DNA of 64,000 bases, from NCBI RefSeq assembly GCF_027451485.1, contig NZ_DAIDJE010000043.1, forward strand, positions 1 to 64,000, read 5' to 3'. The notes below the pieces were generated by a model. That model saw nothing but the letters and a program-made list of their open reading frames with translations. It searched no databases and was not told the origin of the DNA. The position numbers were made by a program, and so were the translations under genes. The DNA is from Bradyrhizobium sp. (lineage in GTDB: Bacteria; Pseudomonadota; Alphaproteobacteria; Rhizobiales; Xanthobacteraceae). Shown here piece by piece: positions 52,307-61,771 of the stretch; position 1 is the stretch's first letter, and each line of letters opens with the position of its first letter.

Positions 52307-53476
52307 ATGCCTGTTGTTCGAAAGCTTGGATTTGCGCTGGCGACGTCGATGCTGTGCGGCGCCGGCTTCAATTATGCCTGTGCCAAGCCGTTCATGATCG
52401 TCGGCCTCGACGAGAAGGTCACCTGGGACGATGATGGCAAGACCGTCCTGTCGCCTCCCGGCAAGGACGCCGTTTTGATCCTCGATCTCGCCAACCCGGA
52501 AGCGCCCAAGATCGTCACGTCGCTGCCGCTGGAAAATTCGGTGGTCGGACCACCGGTCAACGTCGATATCGATCCGACCGGCTCCATCGCTCTGGTTGCG
52601 GACTCCGTCGACGTGGTGAAAGACGGCAATGCGCTCAAGCAGGTGCCGGACAACAAGATCTTCGTGATCGATATGAAGGCCAACCCGCCGAAGCTGGCGG
52701 CGACGCTGACCGGCGGCAAGCAGCCATCGGGACTTAACTTCAGCCCGGATGGCAAGATGGCGCTGGTCGCCAACCGCGGCGACAATTCGGTCAGCGTGCT
52801 GTCGGTCAACGGCACCGATGTCAAGGTCACCGACACCATCACCTTCCCCGACAGCGTCGCGCACGTGATGTTCACGCCCGACGGCAAGCACGCGCTGGCC
52901 GTGCGATTCCCGGCGCACAAGGTTTCAGTGCTCGACGTCAACGCCGGCAAGGTGACCTACAGCAAGATCGATCTGCCGACCGGCCAGTGGCCCTATAACA
53001 TCGTGGTCACGCCCAACAGCAAACTCGCGCTGACTTCCGACAATGGCGGCGCAGGATCGTCCGACGGCAGCGTCGACACCACGAGCGTGATCGACCTCGA
53101 GGCGAACCCGCCACGGATCATCGACCGCGTCGTGGTCGGCGACGGGCCGGAGGGGCTGGCTATGTCGCCGAAAGGCGACATTGCGGTCGCCGCGATCCTG
53201 CGCGGATCGAACATGAAGAAGGCATTCTTCCATCAGAAGAACGGCAGCCTTTCGATCCTGAAGATCGACGGCAAGAAGGTGACCAAGACCCAGGATATCG
53301 AGGTCGGTGGGTTGCCGGAAGCCGTCGCGTTCACGCCGGACGGCAAATATCTTCTCGCCGGCAACTATCTGGACCAGGATTTTTCGATCCTGAAGGTCGA
53401 CGGCACCAAGGTCACCGACACCGGCAAGCGCTTCAAGGTGCCTGGTCATCCGGCGTCGGCGCGGATGGGGCATTGA
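52307..53476 (+). CDS. Exported YVTN-type beta-propeller protein
   Basis: A 389-residue protein with a leader MPVVRKLGFALATSMLCGAGFNYACA. The mature part repeats the YVTN/lactonase blade pattern: VNVDIDPTGSIALVADS, LNFSPDGKMALVANRGDNSVSVLSV, VMFTPDGKHALAV, VAFTPDGKYLLAGNY. Such proteins are surface or periplasmic, with unknown ligand. GGGAG is 9 nt before the ATG. It follows the MFS gene by 39 bp and may be co-transcribed. Confidence 0.75.
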   Translation: MPVVRKLGFALATSMLCGAGFNYACAKPFMIVGLDEKVTWDDDGKTVLSPPGKDAVLILDLANPEAPKIVTSLPLENSVVGPPVNVDIDPTGSIALVADSVDVVKDGNALKQVPDNKIFVIDMKANPPKLAATLTGGKQPSGLNFSPDGKMALVANRGDNSVSVLSVNGTDVKVTDTITFPDSVAHVMFTPDGKHALAVRFPAHKVSVLDVNAGKVTYSKIDLPTGQWPYNIVVTPNSKLALTSDNGGAGSSDGSVDTTSVIDLEANPPRIIDRVVVGDGPEGLAMSPKGDIAVAAILRGSNMKKAFFHQKNGSLSILKIDGKKVTKTQDIEVGGLPEAVAFTPDGKYLLAGNYLDQDFSILKVDGTKVTDTGKRFKVPGHPASARMGH

Positions 53477-53493
53477 GCCCGCGGCTTCGATTC

Positions 53494-53592
53494 ACCTCTC
53501 CCGTTGGTGAGAGGTCGCAAAAATATCGGCTGAGGGGCGCAGCTTTCAGATAGGCCCTAGCCCCTCGCCCCAGTCCTCTCCCATTGGGAGAG
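53494..53592. repeat. Pair of palindromes of the CCTCTCCC type
   Basis: ACCTCTC/GAGAGGT (53494-53500 with 53509-53515) and CTCTCCC/GGGAGAG (53576-53582 with 53586-53592) flank a stretch with TGAGGGGCGC. It resembles 23236-23375 and lies between convergent genes, so it may end both transcripts. Confidence 0.55.
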
Positions 53593-53622
53593 AGAGCACA
53601 CCTGCGGCTTCGACAGGCGAAT

Positions 53623-54519
53623 TCAATCCTCCTGCTCAAATTCCTGCATCGCCTCGTGACGGGCGAGCAGGCGTTTGGCGGTGTGGTAGGCGGGCAGTTC
53701 GACCAGCGCGCCTTCGAGTTCGACGCGGCCCTGGCCTGCGCTCCGTGCGATCTCGAAGGCTGCAACAAGACGGCGCGCGCGGCGAACTTCGCTCTCGTCG
53801 GGAGAGAGGATGCCGTTGACGATGCGCGCATGGTCCGGGGCAACAAGGCTTTTCGCGACATAACCGAGCCGCCGCGCCCAGCGCGTGTCGCGCGAAAGGC
53901 CATCGATGTCGCTGAAGGTATAGGGGCAATCGACTGCGACAATGCCGGCGGCGACGCATTCGACCAGAAAGCGCTGGCGGCAATAAGCGATTTCGATGCC
54001 GTCGTGCCCGCGCTCGGCGCCGAGATCGGCGGCCATGTCTTCCGACGCCATCAGGCACGCGACCGTGCGTCGGCTCGCGCTGGCGATCGCCGCCGTCTGC
54101 ACCAGGCCGCGGGCAAATTCGATGTTCGGCAACAGCGCAGTCGAGCCTTCCGGGATGCGATATGCCCGTTCCAAGCGCGTCACCGCCTCGTCGAGGCGCG
54201 TGACATGGTGCGGCTCGGCAACCTTCGGAAGCGCCACGATGTCGGGCGCCCCGCGCATCACGGCCGCCAGATCATCCATCCCGTCCTGATCGAGCGGATT
54301 GACGCGCACGGCCACCACGCGACCTGCCGCGCGCCAAGCGGGATAAAGATCGGCCGCGAGCGCCCGCGCCTTGGCGCGCAGCTCGGGCGGGGTGAAATCC
54401 TCCAGTTCCTGGATCAGGACATCCGCGCCACTCTCCGGCGCACCAGACAGCGCCGCTTCATTGGCACCTTCGAGGAAGAGCCAGGAGCGACAAAATCGCG
54501 CAGGCCGCACGCAGCGCAT
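53623..54519 (-). CDS. CitE/HpcH-family aldolase-like lyase
   Basis: A 298-residue TIM-barrel protein of the citrate lyase beta-subunit/malyl-CoA lyase superfamily. Typical elements: SWLFLEGAN near the start, IQELEDFTPPELRAKARALA with acidic metal ligands, VAVRVNPLD, IVALPKVAEP and SEDMAADLG. The substrate is not readable; relatives act on malyl-, citramalyl- or other beta-hydroxyacyl-CoA thioesters. ATG 54519. It lies 17 nt after the stop of the small exported protein gene. Confidence 0.75.
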   Translation of the reverse strand: MRCVRPARFCRSWLFLEGANEAALSGAPESGADVLIQELEDFTPPELRAKARALAADLYPAWRAAGRVVAVRVNPLDQDGMDDLAAVMRGAPDIVALPKVAEPHHVTRLDEAVTRLERAYRIPEGSTALLPNIEFARGLVQTAAIASASRRTVACLMASEDMAADLGAERGHDGIEIAYCRQRFLVECVAAGIVAVDCPYTFSDIDGLSRDTRWARRLGYVAKSLVAPDHARIVNGILSPDESEVRRARRLVAAFEIARSAGQGRVELEGALVELPAYHTAKRLLARHEAMQEFEQED

Positions 54520-54536
54520 CGGCTCTCAGGTCTCGT

Positions 54537-55013
54537 TTACTCGAAGGTCATGTCAATGCATTTCGAAATGTCCGAGCCGAGGCCCGAAGAGATGGTGATG
54601 CAGCCGCGCACCCGCTGCTTGGTGTTGTCGCTGACCCACATCGAATAGCCGCCGGGCCCGAAGAACGAGTTGGTGTTCGGCGGCTCGGTTTCGGTGGCAT
54701 CGAAGGAGTAGTCGGAATCGGTGTCGAAAATCCGCTGCTTCCTGGTGCAGCCGCCGTCGGCCTGCACGTTGATCACTTCCTTGTTGTCGCGCGTCAGCGC
54801 CAGGGAAACCTGGCAGCGATAGTATTCCGAGGTCTTGGTGTTGAAAACATAGGTGTAGGACTTGCAGGTTGCGGTGTTGAGTTTGCCGGGCGCCAGGCCC
54901 CGGCTGCAAGCGATACGCTGGTTGTTGCTGAGCTTGAACTCGTCGGCGGTGGCGACATCTGCGAGCGGCAGCAACATCGCGACAACAAACCCGAGCTTCA
55001 CAATTCGATTCAT
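54537..55013 (-). CDS. Small exported protein of unknown function
   Basis: A 158-residue protein with a signal peptide (KLGFVVAMLLPLADVATADEF). Mature part has five cysteines (RIACSRG, TATCKSY, YRCQVS, DGGCTRK, RGCITI and SKCIDM), suggesting disulfides in the periplasm. No domain recognised. The ATG at 55013 lies right beside repeat copy B, so that element forms its leader. Probably co-transcribed with the CitE-like gene. Confidence 0.65.
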   Translation of the reverse strand: MNRIVKLGFVVAMLLPLADVATADEFKLSNNQRIACSRGLAPGKLNTATCKSYTYVFNTKTSEYYRCQVSLALTRDNKEVINVQADGGCTRKQRIFDTDSDYSFDATETEPPNTNSFFGPGGYSMWVSDNTKQRVRGCITISSGLGSDISKCIDMTFE

Positions 55014-55015
55014 CC

Positions 55016-55179
55016 TGTGCCCACTTTCCGAAGTTCGATGCTCCATCGCAGCGCCCACCTTCGAACTTCGGAAAGTCATGGGCACCAGCAATCTTATTAA
55101 TACCATCACCGCTTTATCGAGCTGAAGTCCCTGATCGAATTCGCCGCCCGTGGTAGAAGGAGTTCAGATCGGCGGTACC
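55016..55179. repeat. Dispersed intergenic repeat, copy B
   Basis: Second copy of the element at 164-304. It is about 20 bases longer in the loop between the CTTTCCGAA and TTCGGAAAG arms. The 12-bp stem arm is intact on the left (55122-55133) but degenerate on the right (55155-55166), so the stem-loop seen in copy A is decayed here. It occupies the 5-prime leader of the small gene starting at 55013. The remaining gap up to 55369 shows nothing else I can name. Confidence 0.75.
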
Positions 55180-55369
55180 GGGCATCCCTGTCACGTACCC
55201 GCTGACTCACCCGCTATCGGCGGCAAGATAGTCGCGACGGCTCGCAATGACAAAGTCATTCGCAGCCATGATGCCTGCCACGCCATGTTGACGGCCCGAC
55301 GCCGTTCGTGATTTGTTCAAGACGATAGCTGCACGCGCAGGCGGCAGCGATCGGGAGGATGGTAACGAC

Positions 55370-55669
55370 ATGAGGCGTTTTTCGATCACGCAGCTGCTCG
55401 CGGCAGCGGCGCTCACCACGCTCACGGCGCCAGCCTTTGCGCAAGCGGCGACCCCGTGGGAGTTGAAGCCGGACACGGGCTACGCCTACGGCAAGGACGG
55501 CAAGACGCTGGCCTACAAAATGGGAACCAACAACGCCGGCCAGTTGCTCAAGGGCGCCAGGAAGGTGCCGAAGGGAACGCTGTTCTTCATCGGACAGAAC
55601 GGGCAGCTCTACATGCGGAAGGGCCCCTATCTCAACGATGACGGCAGCTTCATGTTCGGATCGGAATAA
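55370..55669 (+). CDS. Small exported protein of unknown function
   Basis: A 99-residue protein with a signal peptide ending near APAFAQAATP. The mature ~75 residues are rich in Gly/Lys with a repetitive hydrophobic pattern (AYGKDGKTLAYKMGTNN, GTLFFIGQNGQLYM). I do not recognise it. GGAGG lies 11 nt before the ATG. Its stop (55669) directly abuts the stop of the convergent gene (55670). Confidence 0.65.
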   Translation: MRRFSITQLLAAAALTTLTAPAFAQAATPWELKPDTGYAYGKDGKTLAYKMGTNNAGQLLKGARKVPKGTLFFIGQNGQLYMRKGPYLNDDGSFMFGSE

Positions 55670-56902
55670 TTATCTCGCCGAGGTCGCCTCGGCTGACATC
55701 GGCGCAGCCTGATACAGCGCCGCCGCAAGCTCCCGCGCGCCGGGCTGGCTGCTGTTCGCGTTCATCCGGCTGTCGGTAATCGCGAGCAACTTGGCGACGG
55801 TGTTGTGACGGATTGCCACCGGGTTGCGCTCATAGCCGCCGCGCTGGAAGAAATTCGAGGTCGGCACCAGTTCGCGCATCGCCTGCGGCATCATCACCAT
55901 GTCGAGGCCTGTGCCGTCGCCGGTGAGATTCATCATTTCGAGTTCAGCGGCGGTCAGCGGGCGGTTGAACCCTTTGGCGCGCGCGAAGATCACCGAGGTC
56001 AGGAGCTTGTGCGTTTGCAGAAGCGGACCGATGTCGATGTCGAGCACCATCGCGTGCAGCGCCCAGCCTTGCGGCGTGTCGGCAAGCCTCTCGTGCGCCG
56101 ACCAGTCGTCCGGCACCGAGCGGGCAAAGGCCACCATCTTCTTCAGCACCGCGATCTTGCGGTCCATGATTTGACGGGGCTGTCCTGACAAGCTGGCCGC
56201 CCTTTGCATCAGTGCACGCACGAATTCAGGTCCCTGCTCGGCGAGCAGTTCGACGCTGTTGGTGGTGAGCAGCTGGTTGTAGCCGATCGCGGTCGAGATC
56301 GCGCGCCTGCCGCCGTGCTCTATCCCCGCCTGCACATCGTAATTTCCGGTGCCGCCGGTCTCGAACGAATAGACCCGCACCGCCTGCTCTCGCGTCAGTC
56401 CGGCGGCGAGCGCCACCCGCGCATAGGCGCGCTTGAACTCGATCTCGCTCGAGGGTCTTTGCGGCGTCCACTGAAACTGTGCGCTCGCTGCCTGCAGGAG
56501 ATCGCCAACCGTCGGGATCACCTTGTGCTGGCGCGGCGGCCGCACCTCCGGCGGCTCCGGTTCGGGATTCACCGGCCTCCTCGGCCCGGTATAAACCGGC
56601 GGTTGAGTCAGGACGTAATCGTCGAGCGTGATGGCGAGATGCTCGCGCCGCTTGGCATTGCGGCCCCGCCGCTTCTCGACGATCGCACTCCAGTAGGCGC
56701 CTGCCTCCGCCTCGAACGCGCTACGGGCCTGCTGGTATTCGGCGAGCTGCCTGCGATACTCCGCGATCGCATAGGGCGAAGCCGCCTGCGCCATGGCATC
56801 CGCAGGCGGCGAGGCGTTATCCGCAGCGTCAACCGGCAGCCCGCCCAGGAATAGCGCAAGCGCGAAACATCGGCCGCCGGAACGAATCATGTGAAGGAGC
56901 AT
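55670..56902 (-). CDS. Exported protein with a lysozyme/transglycosylase-like core
   Basis: A 410-residue protein with a leader (FALALFLGGLPVDAAD), a coiled-coil-like segment (YRRQLAEYQQARSAFEAEAG), a proline-rich linker (about 115-140) and a C-terminal ~270-residue domain. That domain has VYSFETGGTGNYD with Glu181 and AISTAIGYNQLLTT with Gln210, which mimics the E-S/T-G-G and G-x-x-Q-L pattern of lytic transglycosylases. I infer, without proof, a cell-wall-related role. ATG 56902 without a clear ribosome site. Confidence 0.55.
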   Translation of the reverse strand: MLLHMIRSGGRCFALALFLGGLPVDAADNASPPADAMAQAASPYAIAEYRRQLAEYQQARSAFEAEAGAYWSAIVEKRRGRNAKRREHLAITLDDYVLTQPPVYTGPRRPVNPEPEPPEVRPPRQHKVIPTVGDLLQAASAQFQWTPQRPSSEIEFKRAYARVALAAGLTREQAVRVYSFETGGTGNYDVQAGIEHGGRRAISTAIGYNQLLTTNSVELLAEQGPEFVRALMQRAASLSGQPRQIMDRKIAVLKKMVAFARSVPDDWSAHERLADTPQGWALHAMVLDIDIGPLLQTHKLLTSVIFARAKGFNRPLTAAELEMMNLTGDGTGLDMVMMPQAMRELVPTSNFFQRGGYERNPVAIRHNTVAKLLAITDSRMNANSSQPGARELAAALYQAAPMSAEATSAR

Positions 56903-56961
56903 AATGTAATTTTAGAACATCAGGAGGCCAGGAGGGAACGGCTTTTGCCGGAAACGCCGCA

Positions 56962-57948
56962 TTACTCCGGCTCGACGCCGCTCGCCTTGACGAGTTCCGA
57001 CCACTTCCTTTCATCCTTGTCGATGAAGTCGGCATATTGTTGCGGCGAACTCGGGGTTATCTCGGTGCCGTCCACTCCGAGCTGCCTTTTCACCTCATCC
57101 GAGGCAAGCGCATCCCGCAAAGCCTTGTTGAGCCGATCGATCGCGGCCGGCGGCGTACCTGCCGGGGCGACAAGCCCGTAGGCCAGTACCGCATCGAAAC
57201 CGGAAACGCCGGCTTCGATCATGGTGGGCACGTCGGGCAATAATTTGTTGCGGTGGGCGGAAGTAACGGCGAGCGCCCGCAACAGGCCGCCCTTGACGTT
57301 GCCGGCGGTCGCGGCGATCGGCGAAAACGACATCGGAATATGTCCACCCAGAAGGTCGCTGACCGCCGGACCCGTTCCCTTGTAGGGAATATGAACGATC
57401 TGAATGCCGGTCGCGCGGGCAAAATATTCGCCGGTGATGTGGCCGACGGTGCCGATCCCGGCAGAGCCAAAGTTGACCTTGCCTGGATTGGCCTTGGCGT
57501 AGGCAATCAGACCGGCGACGGTTTTCGCCGGAAACGAGGGATGCACCACCAGCGAAGACGGCGCGCTGCCGATCATGCCGATCGGTGCAAAGTCCTTGCG
57601 CGGATCGTAACCGGCATTGCGATAGAGCGAGGGCGCGATCGCAAGCGTGCCGGAGTAGCCGAGCAGAAGCGTGTAGCCGTCGGGCTCGCTTCTCGCCACA
57701 GATTTGGTGCCGACAGTGCCGCCCGCTCCGCCTCTGTTGTCGACCACAATGCTCTGGCCGAGCAACTCGCTCATCTTGTCGGCGATCACGCGCCCGACGA
57801 TCGAGGTCGAGCCGCCCGGCGGGAACGGCACCACCATCGTGATGGTACGGTTCGGATAGTCTTGCGCCCGCGCCGCACCGAACCCTGCGCAGAGGCCGAG
57901 CACCAGTACCAACGCCAACATTGCAGGCAACGCGCGGACAGAGCGCAT
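56962..57948 (-). CDS. Tripartite tricarboxylate transporter receptor (TctC/Bug family), orphan
   Basis: A 328-residue periplasmic receptor with a leader ending at GAARAQDYP. The N-terminal ITMVVPFPPGGSTSIVGRVIADKM and the DNRGGAGGTVG, HIPYKGTGPAVSDLLGG and PDVPTMIEAG blocks are diagnostic of the TctC/Bug family, which bind di/tricarboxylates, nicotinate or related carboxylates. No TctA/TctB membrane partners are near, a common arrangement in this family. GGGAGG precedes the ATG. Confidence 0.85.
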   Translation of the reverse strand: MRSVRALPAMLALVLVLGLCAGFGAARAQDYPNRTITMVVPFPPGGSTSIVGRVIADKMSELLGQSIVVDNRGGAGGTVGTKSVARSEPDGYTLLLGYSGTLAIAPSLYRNAGYDPRKDFAPIGMIGSAPSSLVVHPSFPAKTVAGLIAYAKANPGKVNFGSAGIGTVGHITGEYFARATGIQIVHIPYKGTGPAVSDLLGGHIPMSFSPIAATAGNVKGGLLRALAVTSAHRNKLLPDVPTMIEAGVSGFDAVLAYGLVAPAGTPPAAIDRLNKALRDALASDEVKRQLGVDGTEITPSSPQQYADFIDKDERKWSELVKASGVEPE

Positions 57949-58057
57949 GACGAACCTCCCGGACGGCTCTTTTTTCCATCGTCCCCGAAAGAGCAGGCCT
58001 TCGCAAGGCGACCCTTCGGCTAAACGGCTTGACTAGGAACCCTCCCCGATTGATGAA

Positions 58058-58522
58058 ATGGCGCAAACCCCGCCCTGGAAGAAATCCAACAAGATGACGG
58101 CTGAAATGACCGACGAAGCGCTGAAGGCAGACGGCTGGGCCGCAGTCGAGACCACCGGCTTCCTGAACCTCATTGGTCCGCTCTGGGAGCGCTCCGTCGA
58201 CGGCAATCATGAATACGCTATCCTCGCGTCCGACAAGCATCACAACCGCCGCAACCGGGTCCAGGGCGGTGTATTGATGACCTTGGCCGACCGGGCCTCC
58301 GGCATGATTGCCCGGCTGGTGTCCGGCCGGCCGACGCTCGCCACGGTGCAGATGGACGTCCACTTTATTGATGCGGGCCAGATCGGCGAGTTGCTGATTG
58401 CGAAGCCGCGCGTCGTCCGCGTCACGCACACGCTGATCTTCACCACCGCGGAGGTCGTTGCCGACGGCCGCGTCGTTGCCACCGCAAGTGGCGTTTTCAA
58501 GATCCTGAAAGACAACTCCTGA
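58058..58522 (+). CDS. PaaI-type hotdog thioesterase
   Basis: A 154-residue acyl-CoA thioesterase-like protein. The hotdog helix motif NRVQGGVLMTLADRASGMIA carries QGG where many members have HGG. It probably hydrolyses an acyl- or aryl-CoA. It starts at ATG 58058 in the divergent gap with the TctC gene; the aldo/keto reductase follows 36 nt later. Confidence 0.78.
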   Translation: MAQTPPWKKSNKMTAEMTDEALKADGWAAVETTGFLNLIGPLWERSVDGNHEYAILASDKHHNRRNRVQGGVLMTLADRASGMIARLVSGRPTLATVQMDVHFIDAGQIGELLIAKPRVVRVTHTLIFTTAEVVADGRVVATASGVFKILKDNS

Positions 58523-58558
58523 CCCTGCCGGATTTATCAATCGAAAAGGAATGCCTCC

Positions 58559-59572
58559 GTGGAATATCGTCAACTCGGCCGCAGTGGCCTGAAAGTCTCG
58601 CCGATCTGCCTCGGCACGATGATGTTCGGCGGACCGGCGGACGAAACCAGTTCGAAGCGGATCATCGCCAGGGCGCGCGATGCCGGCGTCAACTTCATCG
58701 ACACGGCCGATGCCTATTCCAACGGCGCGTCGGAAACCGTGGTCGGCCGTGCGATATCCAACAACCGGCCTGGCTGGGTGCTGGCGACCAAGCTTGCCAA
58801 TCAGATGGGCGATGATCCGAATCGCGGCGGGCTGTCGCGGCGCTGGGTGCTTCAGGCCGCCGACGAAAGCCTGAAGCGGCTCGGCACCGACTACATCGAC
58901 ATCTACTATCTGCACAAGGAAGACCATGCGACGCCGCTCGCCGAGACCGTGCGCGCCATGGGCGAACTGATCAGGCAGGGCAAGGTGCGGTATTTCGGCG
59001 TCTCGAACTATCGCGCCTGGCGCGTCGCCGAAATCTGCAACATCTGCGACGACCTCGGCATCGACCGCCCGATCGTCAGCCAGCCCTACTACAATGCGAT
59101 GAACCGCATGCCGGAAGTCGAGCACTTCCCGGCCTGCGGCTATTACGGACTGGGCATTGTACCCTACAGCCCGCTGGCGCGCGGCGTTTTGACCGGCAAG
59201 TACAAACCTGACGCCGCGCCGGACAAGGAGACGCGCGCCGGCCGCAGCGACACGCGCATGATGCAGACCGAATGGCGGCCTGAATCGCTGCAGCTGGCGC
59301 AGGAAATCCGCAAGCATGCGGAAGACCGCGGCATCACCGCCGGACAGTTCGCGGTCGCCTGGGTGCTCAACAGCGCGTTCGTGACCGGCGTGATCGCAGG
59401 CCCCCGCACCGAAGAGCAGTGGGACGACTATGTACGCGCGCTTGACTATCGCTTCACGGCCGAAGACGAGGCCCTGATCGATCGGCTCGTCGTCACCGGC
59501 CATCCCTCGACACCGGGCTACAACGATCCGCAATATCCGATCGAAGGACGGAAGCCGCGCACTGCGGCTTGA
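58559..59572 (+). CDS. Aldo/keto reductase
   Basis: A 337-residue NADPH-dependent TIM-barrel reductase. The catalytic tetrad is intact: D48 and Y53 (DTADAYSNG), K78 (LATKLAN) and H119 (YYLHKED). The C-terminal AGPRTEEQWDDYVRAL is typical of the AKR cofactor region (YajO/GPR-like group). The substrate is unknown. The start is GTG 58559 with AAGGA 9 nt upstream. Confidence 0.82.
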   Translation: MEYRQLGRSGLKVSPICLGTMMFGGPADETSSKRIIARARDAGVNFIDTADAYSNGASETVVGRAISNNRPGWVLATKLANQMGDDPNRGGLSRRWVLQAADESLKRLGTDYIDIYYLHKEDHATPLAETVRAMGELIRQGKVRYFGVSNYRAWRVAEICNICDDLGIDRPIVSQPYYNAMNRMPEVEHFPACGYYGLGIVPYSPLARGVLTGKYKPDAAPDKETRAGRSDTRMMQTEWRPESLQLAQEIRKHAEDRGITAGQFAVAWVLNSAFVTGVIAGPRTEEQWDDYVRALDYRFTAEDEALIDRLVVTGHPSTPGYNDPQYPIEGRKPRTAA

Positions 59573-59747
59573 TGGTCTTCCGGCAGAAATTTCGGCGTAG
59601 GCCGGCAAAGCTTGCCGGGACGTCAATGGCGCGGCTCGATTGCCCGTTGATTCATCAAGCTAATTTATCTGGCCCGGGCTTTGCTCGACGGATTGAGGGG
59701 TTTTTGTTGGTTGCGTGCGGGTTCCTTTGACTCAAGGGAATGACGAC

Positions 59748-60032
59748 ATGTCACGACATCAGATCATGCCGCCGACGGTCTATACGCCGCCGCCGAGGAA
59801 AATCGAGACGAGGAAACGCCGCACTGGCATCGGCCCGCTCAGCGAGTTCGACGCGGCGGAAGAGGCGTACGGGACAAGCGAAACCAGCCGATCGGCGGCG
59901 CCGGTCGCAAACAAGCTCCTGCCACCGGACTTTTCCGGGATTGAAGACGCCAGCCGCAAGCCACAGCATCCGCCGGGACGGCTGAGCCAGGGTACGCTGT
60001 CGGCGCTGCTGCGCATGCAGGAATTGGAATAG
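59748..60032 (+). CDS. Small proline-rich protein of unknown function
   Basis: A 94-residue polar protein: basic and Pro-rich at the start (PPTVYTPPPRKIETRKRR), then IGPLSEFDAAEEAYG, a disordered middle and a helical end (LSQGTLSALLRMQELE). No signal or membrane segment. AAGGGA precedes the ATG. It converges on the TPR/ATP-grasp gene, with 20 bp between stops. I do not recognise it. Confidence 0.6.
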   Translation: MSRHQIMPPTVYTPPPRKIETRKRRTGIGPLSEFDAAEEAYGTSETSRSAAPVANKLLPPDFSGIEDASRKPQHPPGRLSQGTLSALLRMQELE

Positions 60033-60052
60033 CAAGTGACGTGCAGCGAAGC

Positions 60053-61705
60053 TCAGCGCGGTTTCGCCGTCTTCCGCAGCATCGCGTCATAGGCGAGCTT
60101 GATCCGGCGGACCGCCGGATCCTTGTAGAGGAAGCCCTCATTGCGCGCGTGAACGAGCATCGAGGCGTTGACCTCGAACACCACGATCTCGCCGGATGCG
60201 TCCGTGGCGCAATCAATACCGAAATAGTCCAGACCGACGCGCTCGCGAATGGCGCGCAATGCCTGCATCTGCGCCAGGCCGAACACCGCAGCGCAGTTCT
60301 CCAGGAATGCCGCCTCTTCCTGCTGCATCCACGGCTGGTTCGCCATGTCGGTATTGATGTGATGGAGTTTCCAGTCGCGGCCGATGCAGAGGTGATAGGG
60401 CAGAATCTGATCGCCGATGAAGATGAAGCGGTATTTGCGGAAATAGCCGTCGGCGGACAGGTAGTCGATGTATTCGATCAGATAATGGTCGTGGTCCGCC
60501 TGCCGCGACAGCAACGCCGACAATGCCGCTAAATCATCGACCTTTTCGAAATCATCTCCGCCATGGGTCCCCACAGGCCGGGCGAGCCAGGGTGAAGAGA
60601 ACGGCAGCATCGCCTTCAACGCCGCGACAGAGCGATCGGCACCTGCCTTCAGCCGCAAGGCTTGCGGCACGCGACAGCCCGGAATTCCGGCAAGCAGCCG
60701 CGCGACGCCATCGCGTGTCGTCTGTTGCACCTTGCGCGGATGGTTGACGACGGGCAGGTCGAGCCGGTCGACCAGGTCGGCGGCGAGCGGCAACAATGCT
60801 TCGGTCTGATCGGCGTCGGAGACGAGATTGATGACGAGCTGCGCATTCTGACCGAGCTTCGCGATGTCGTCATCGCGCCCGGCAAACAGCGAGAGCGTAT
60901 CGGTATCGAAGAACGCGTCCTGAAACAGATATTCGGTCGGCGTATTGCCGCCGAACGGCGCATAGAGCGCCAGCACGCGGAATTCCGCCGGCTGCCTGGC
61001 AGCCGGTCGCGTAATCAGCGGCTGGATCCGCGCGGCTTGCGCATAGGCCGCCTGAGCAGCCTTGTCGTCGCCCAGCGACTGCCTGAGTGCGCCGATCCAG
61101 TTGATGCTTTCGGCATCCTGCGGATTGAGCGCAACCGCCTCCTGAAAGCTTGCGATTGCCGGCTCGATCTCGCCTAACTCGAAAAGCGTCTTGCCGAGCA
61201 GGTGGTGAATACTGGCATCCTGCGGACGCTCGCCTTTCAGCTCGATGAGGATTGCCTTGGCGATCAGGTATTGCCTGGCCGCCATCAGCGCATGAACCAT
61301 ATTGGCGCGCGCGGCCCAATGGCGCGGATTGAGCTTGAGCGTCTGAAGATAGAGCTGGATGGCCGTCTGATGCTGGCCGCACCGCAAATGCAGGTCGGCG
61401 AAGCTGCACCAGCAATTGGTCAGATGCGGCGCGATCTTCAAGGCGGCCTGGTAGTTGACGCTTGCGAGCTGAAAATTGCCGCTGGCTGCGGCGACATTGC
61501 CGAGCTTGGCGTAAAGATCGGACATCGTCTCGACGGATTCGGTTCCGGCCTTTTCGGCCTCGATCAGTCCACGCTGGAAGGCGGCAATGGATTCCGCCGT
61601 ACGTCCGTCGCGGAACAATTGCATGCCCTCGCGCAGGCTTTGCTGGACGCTTGAGCCCTCGGTCTCGATACTCGCGGAAGTGCCGGCCGGCGCCGTGGTT
61701 TGCAT
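60053..61705 (-). CDS. TPR protein with ATP-grasp-like C-terminal domain
   Basis: A 550-residue cytoplasmic protein. Residues ~25-240 hold tetratricopeptide repeats (LYAKLGNVAAASGNFQLASVNYQAAL, HLLGKTLFELGEIEPAIASFQEAV). Residues ~260-550 look like an ATP-grasp ligase: SSPWLARPVGTHGGDDF with the nucleotide-binding Lys/Arg region, YLIEYIDYLSADGYFRKYRFIFIG, and the metal-binding end FGIDCATDASGEIVVFEVNAS with the Glu and Asn expected for Mg. ATP-grasp enzymes join a carboxylate to an amine or thiol, so it may modify a small molecule or peptide. A near-consensus CtrA box lies upstream (61772-61786). The substrate is unknown. Confidence 0.7.
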   Translation of the reverse strand: MQTTAPAGTSASIETEGSSVQQSLREGMQLFRDGRTAESIAAFQRGLIEAEKAGTESVETMSDLYAKLGNVAAASGNFQLASVNYQAALKIAPHLTNCWCSFADLHLRCGQHQTAIQLYLQTLKLNPRHWAARANMVHALMAARQYLIAKAILIELKGERPQDASIHHLLGKTLFELGEIEPAIASFQEAVALNPQDAESINWIGALRQSLGDDKAAQAAYAQAARIQPLITRPAARQPAEFRVLALYAPFGGNTPTEYLFQDAFFDTDTLSLFAGRDDDIAKLGQNAQLVINLVSDADQTEALLPLAADLVDRLDLPVVNHPRKVQQTTRDGVARLLAGIPGCRVPQALRLKAGADRSVAALKAMLPFSSPWLARPVGTHGGDDFEKVDDLAALSALLSRQADHDHYLIEYIDYLSADGYFRKYRFIFIGDQILPYHLCIGRDWKLHHINTDMANQPWMQQEEAAFLENCAAVFGLAQMQALRAIRERVGLDYFGIDCATDASGEIVVFEVNASMLVHARNEGFLYKDPAVRRIKLAYDAMLRKTAKPR

Positions 61706-61771
61706 ATCTGTCGCCTTTGGATCGGCCGAATGTCCTGCGGAAAAGCGCGTTCGAGCTTTGCCAATTCTTGG

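Noticed and set aside
57095-59626. 843-residue minus-strand frame
   Set aside because: It crosses the TctC, thioesterase and aldo/keto reductase genes, whose active-site motifs are intact in other frames. GC-bias artefact.
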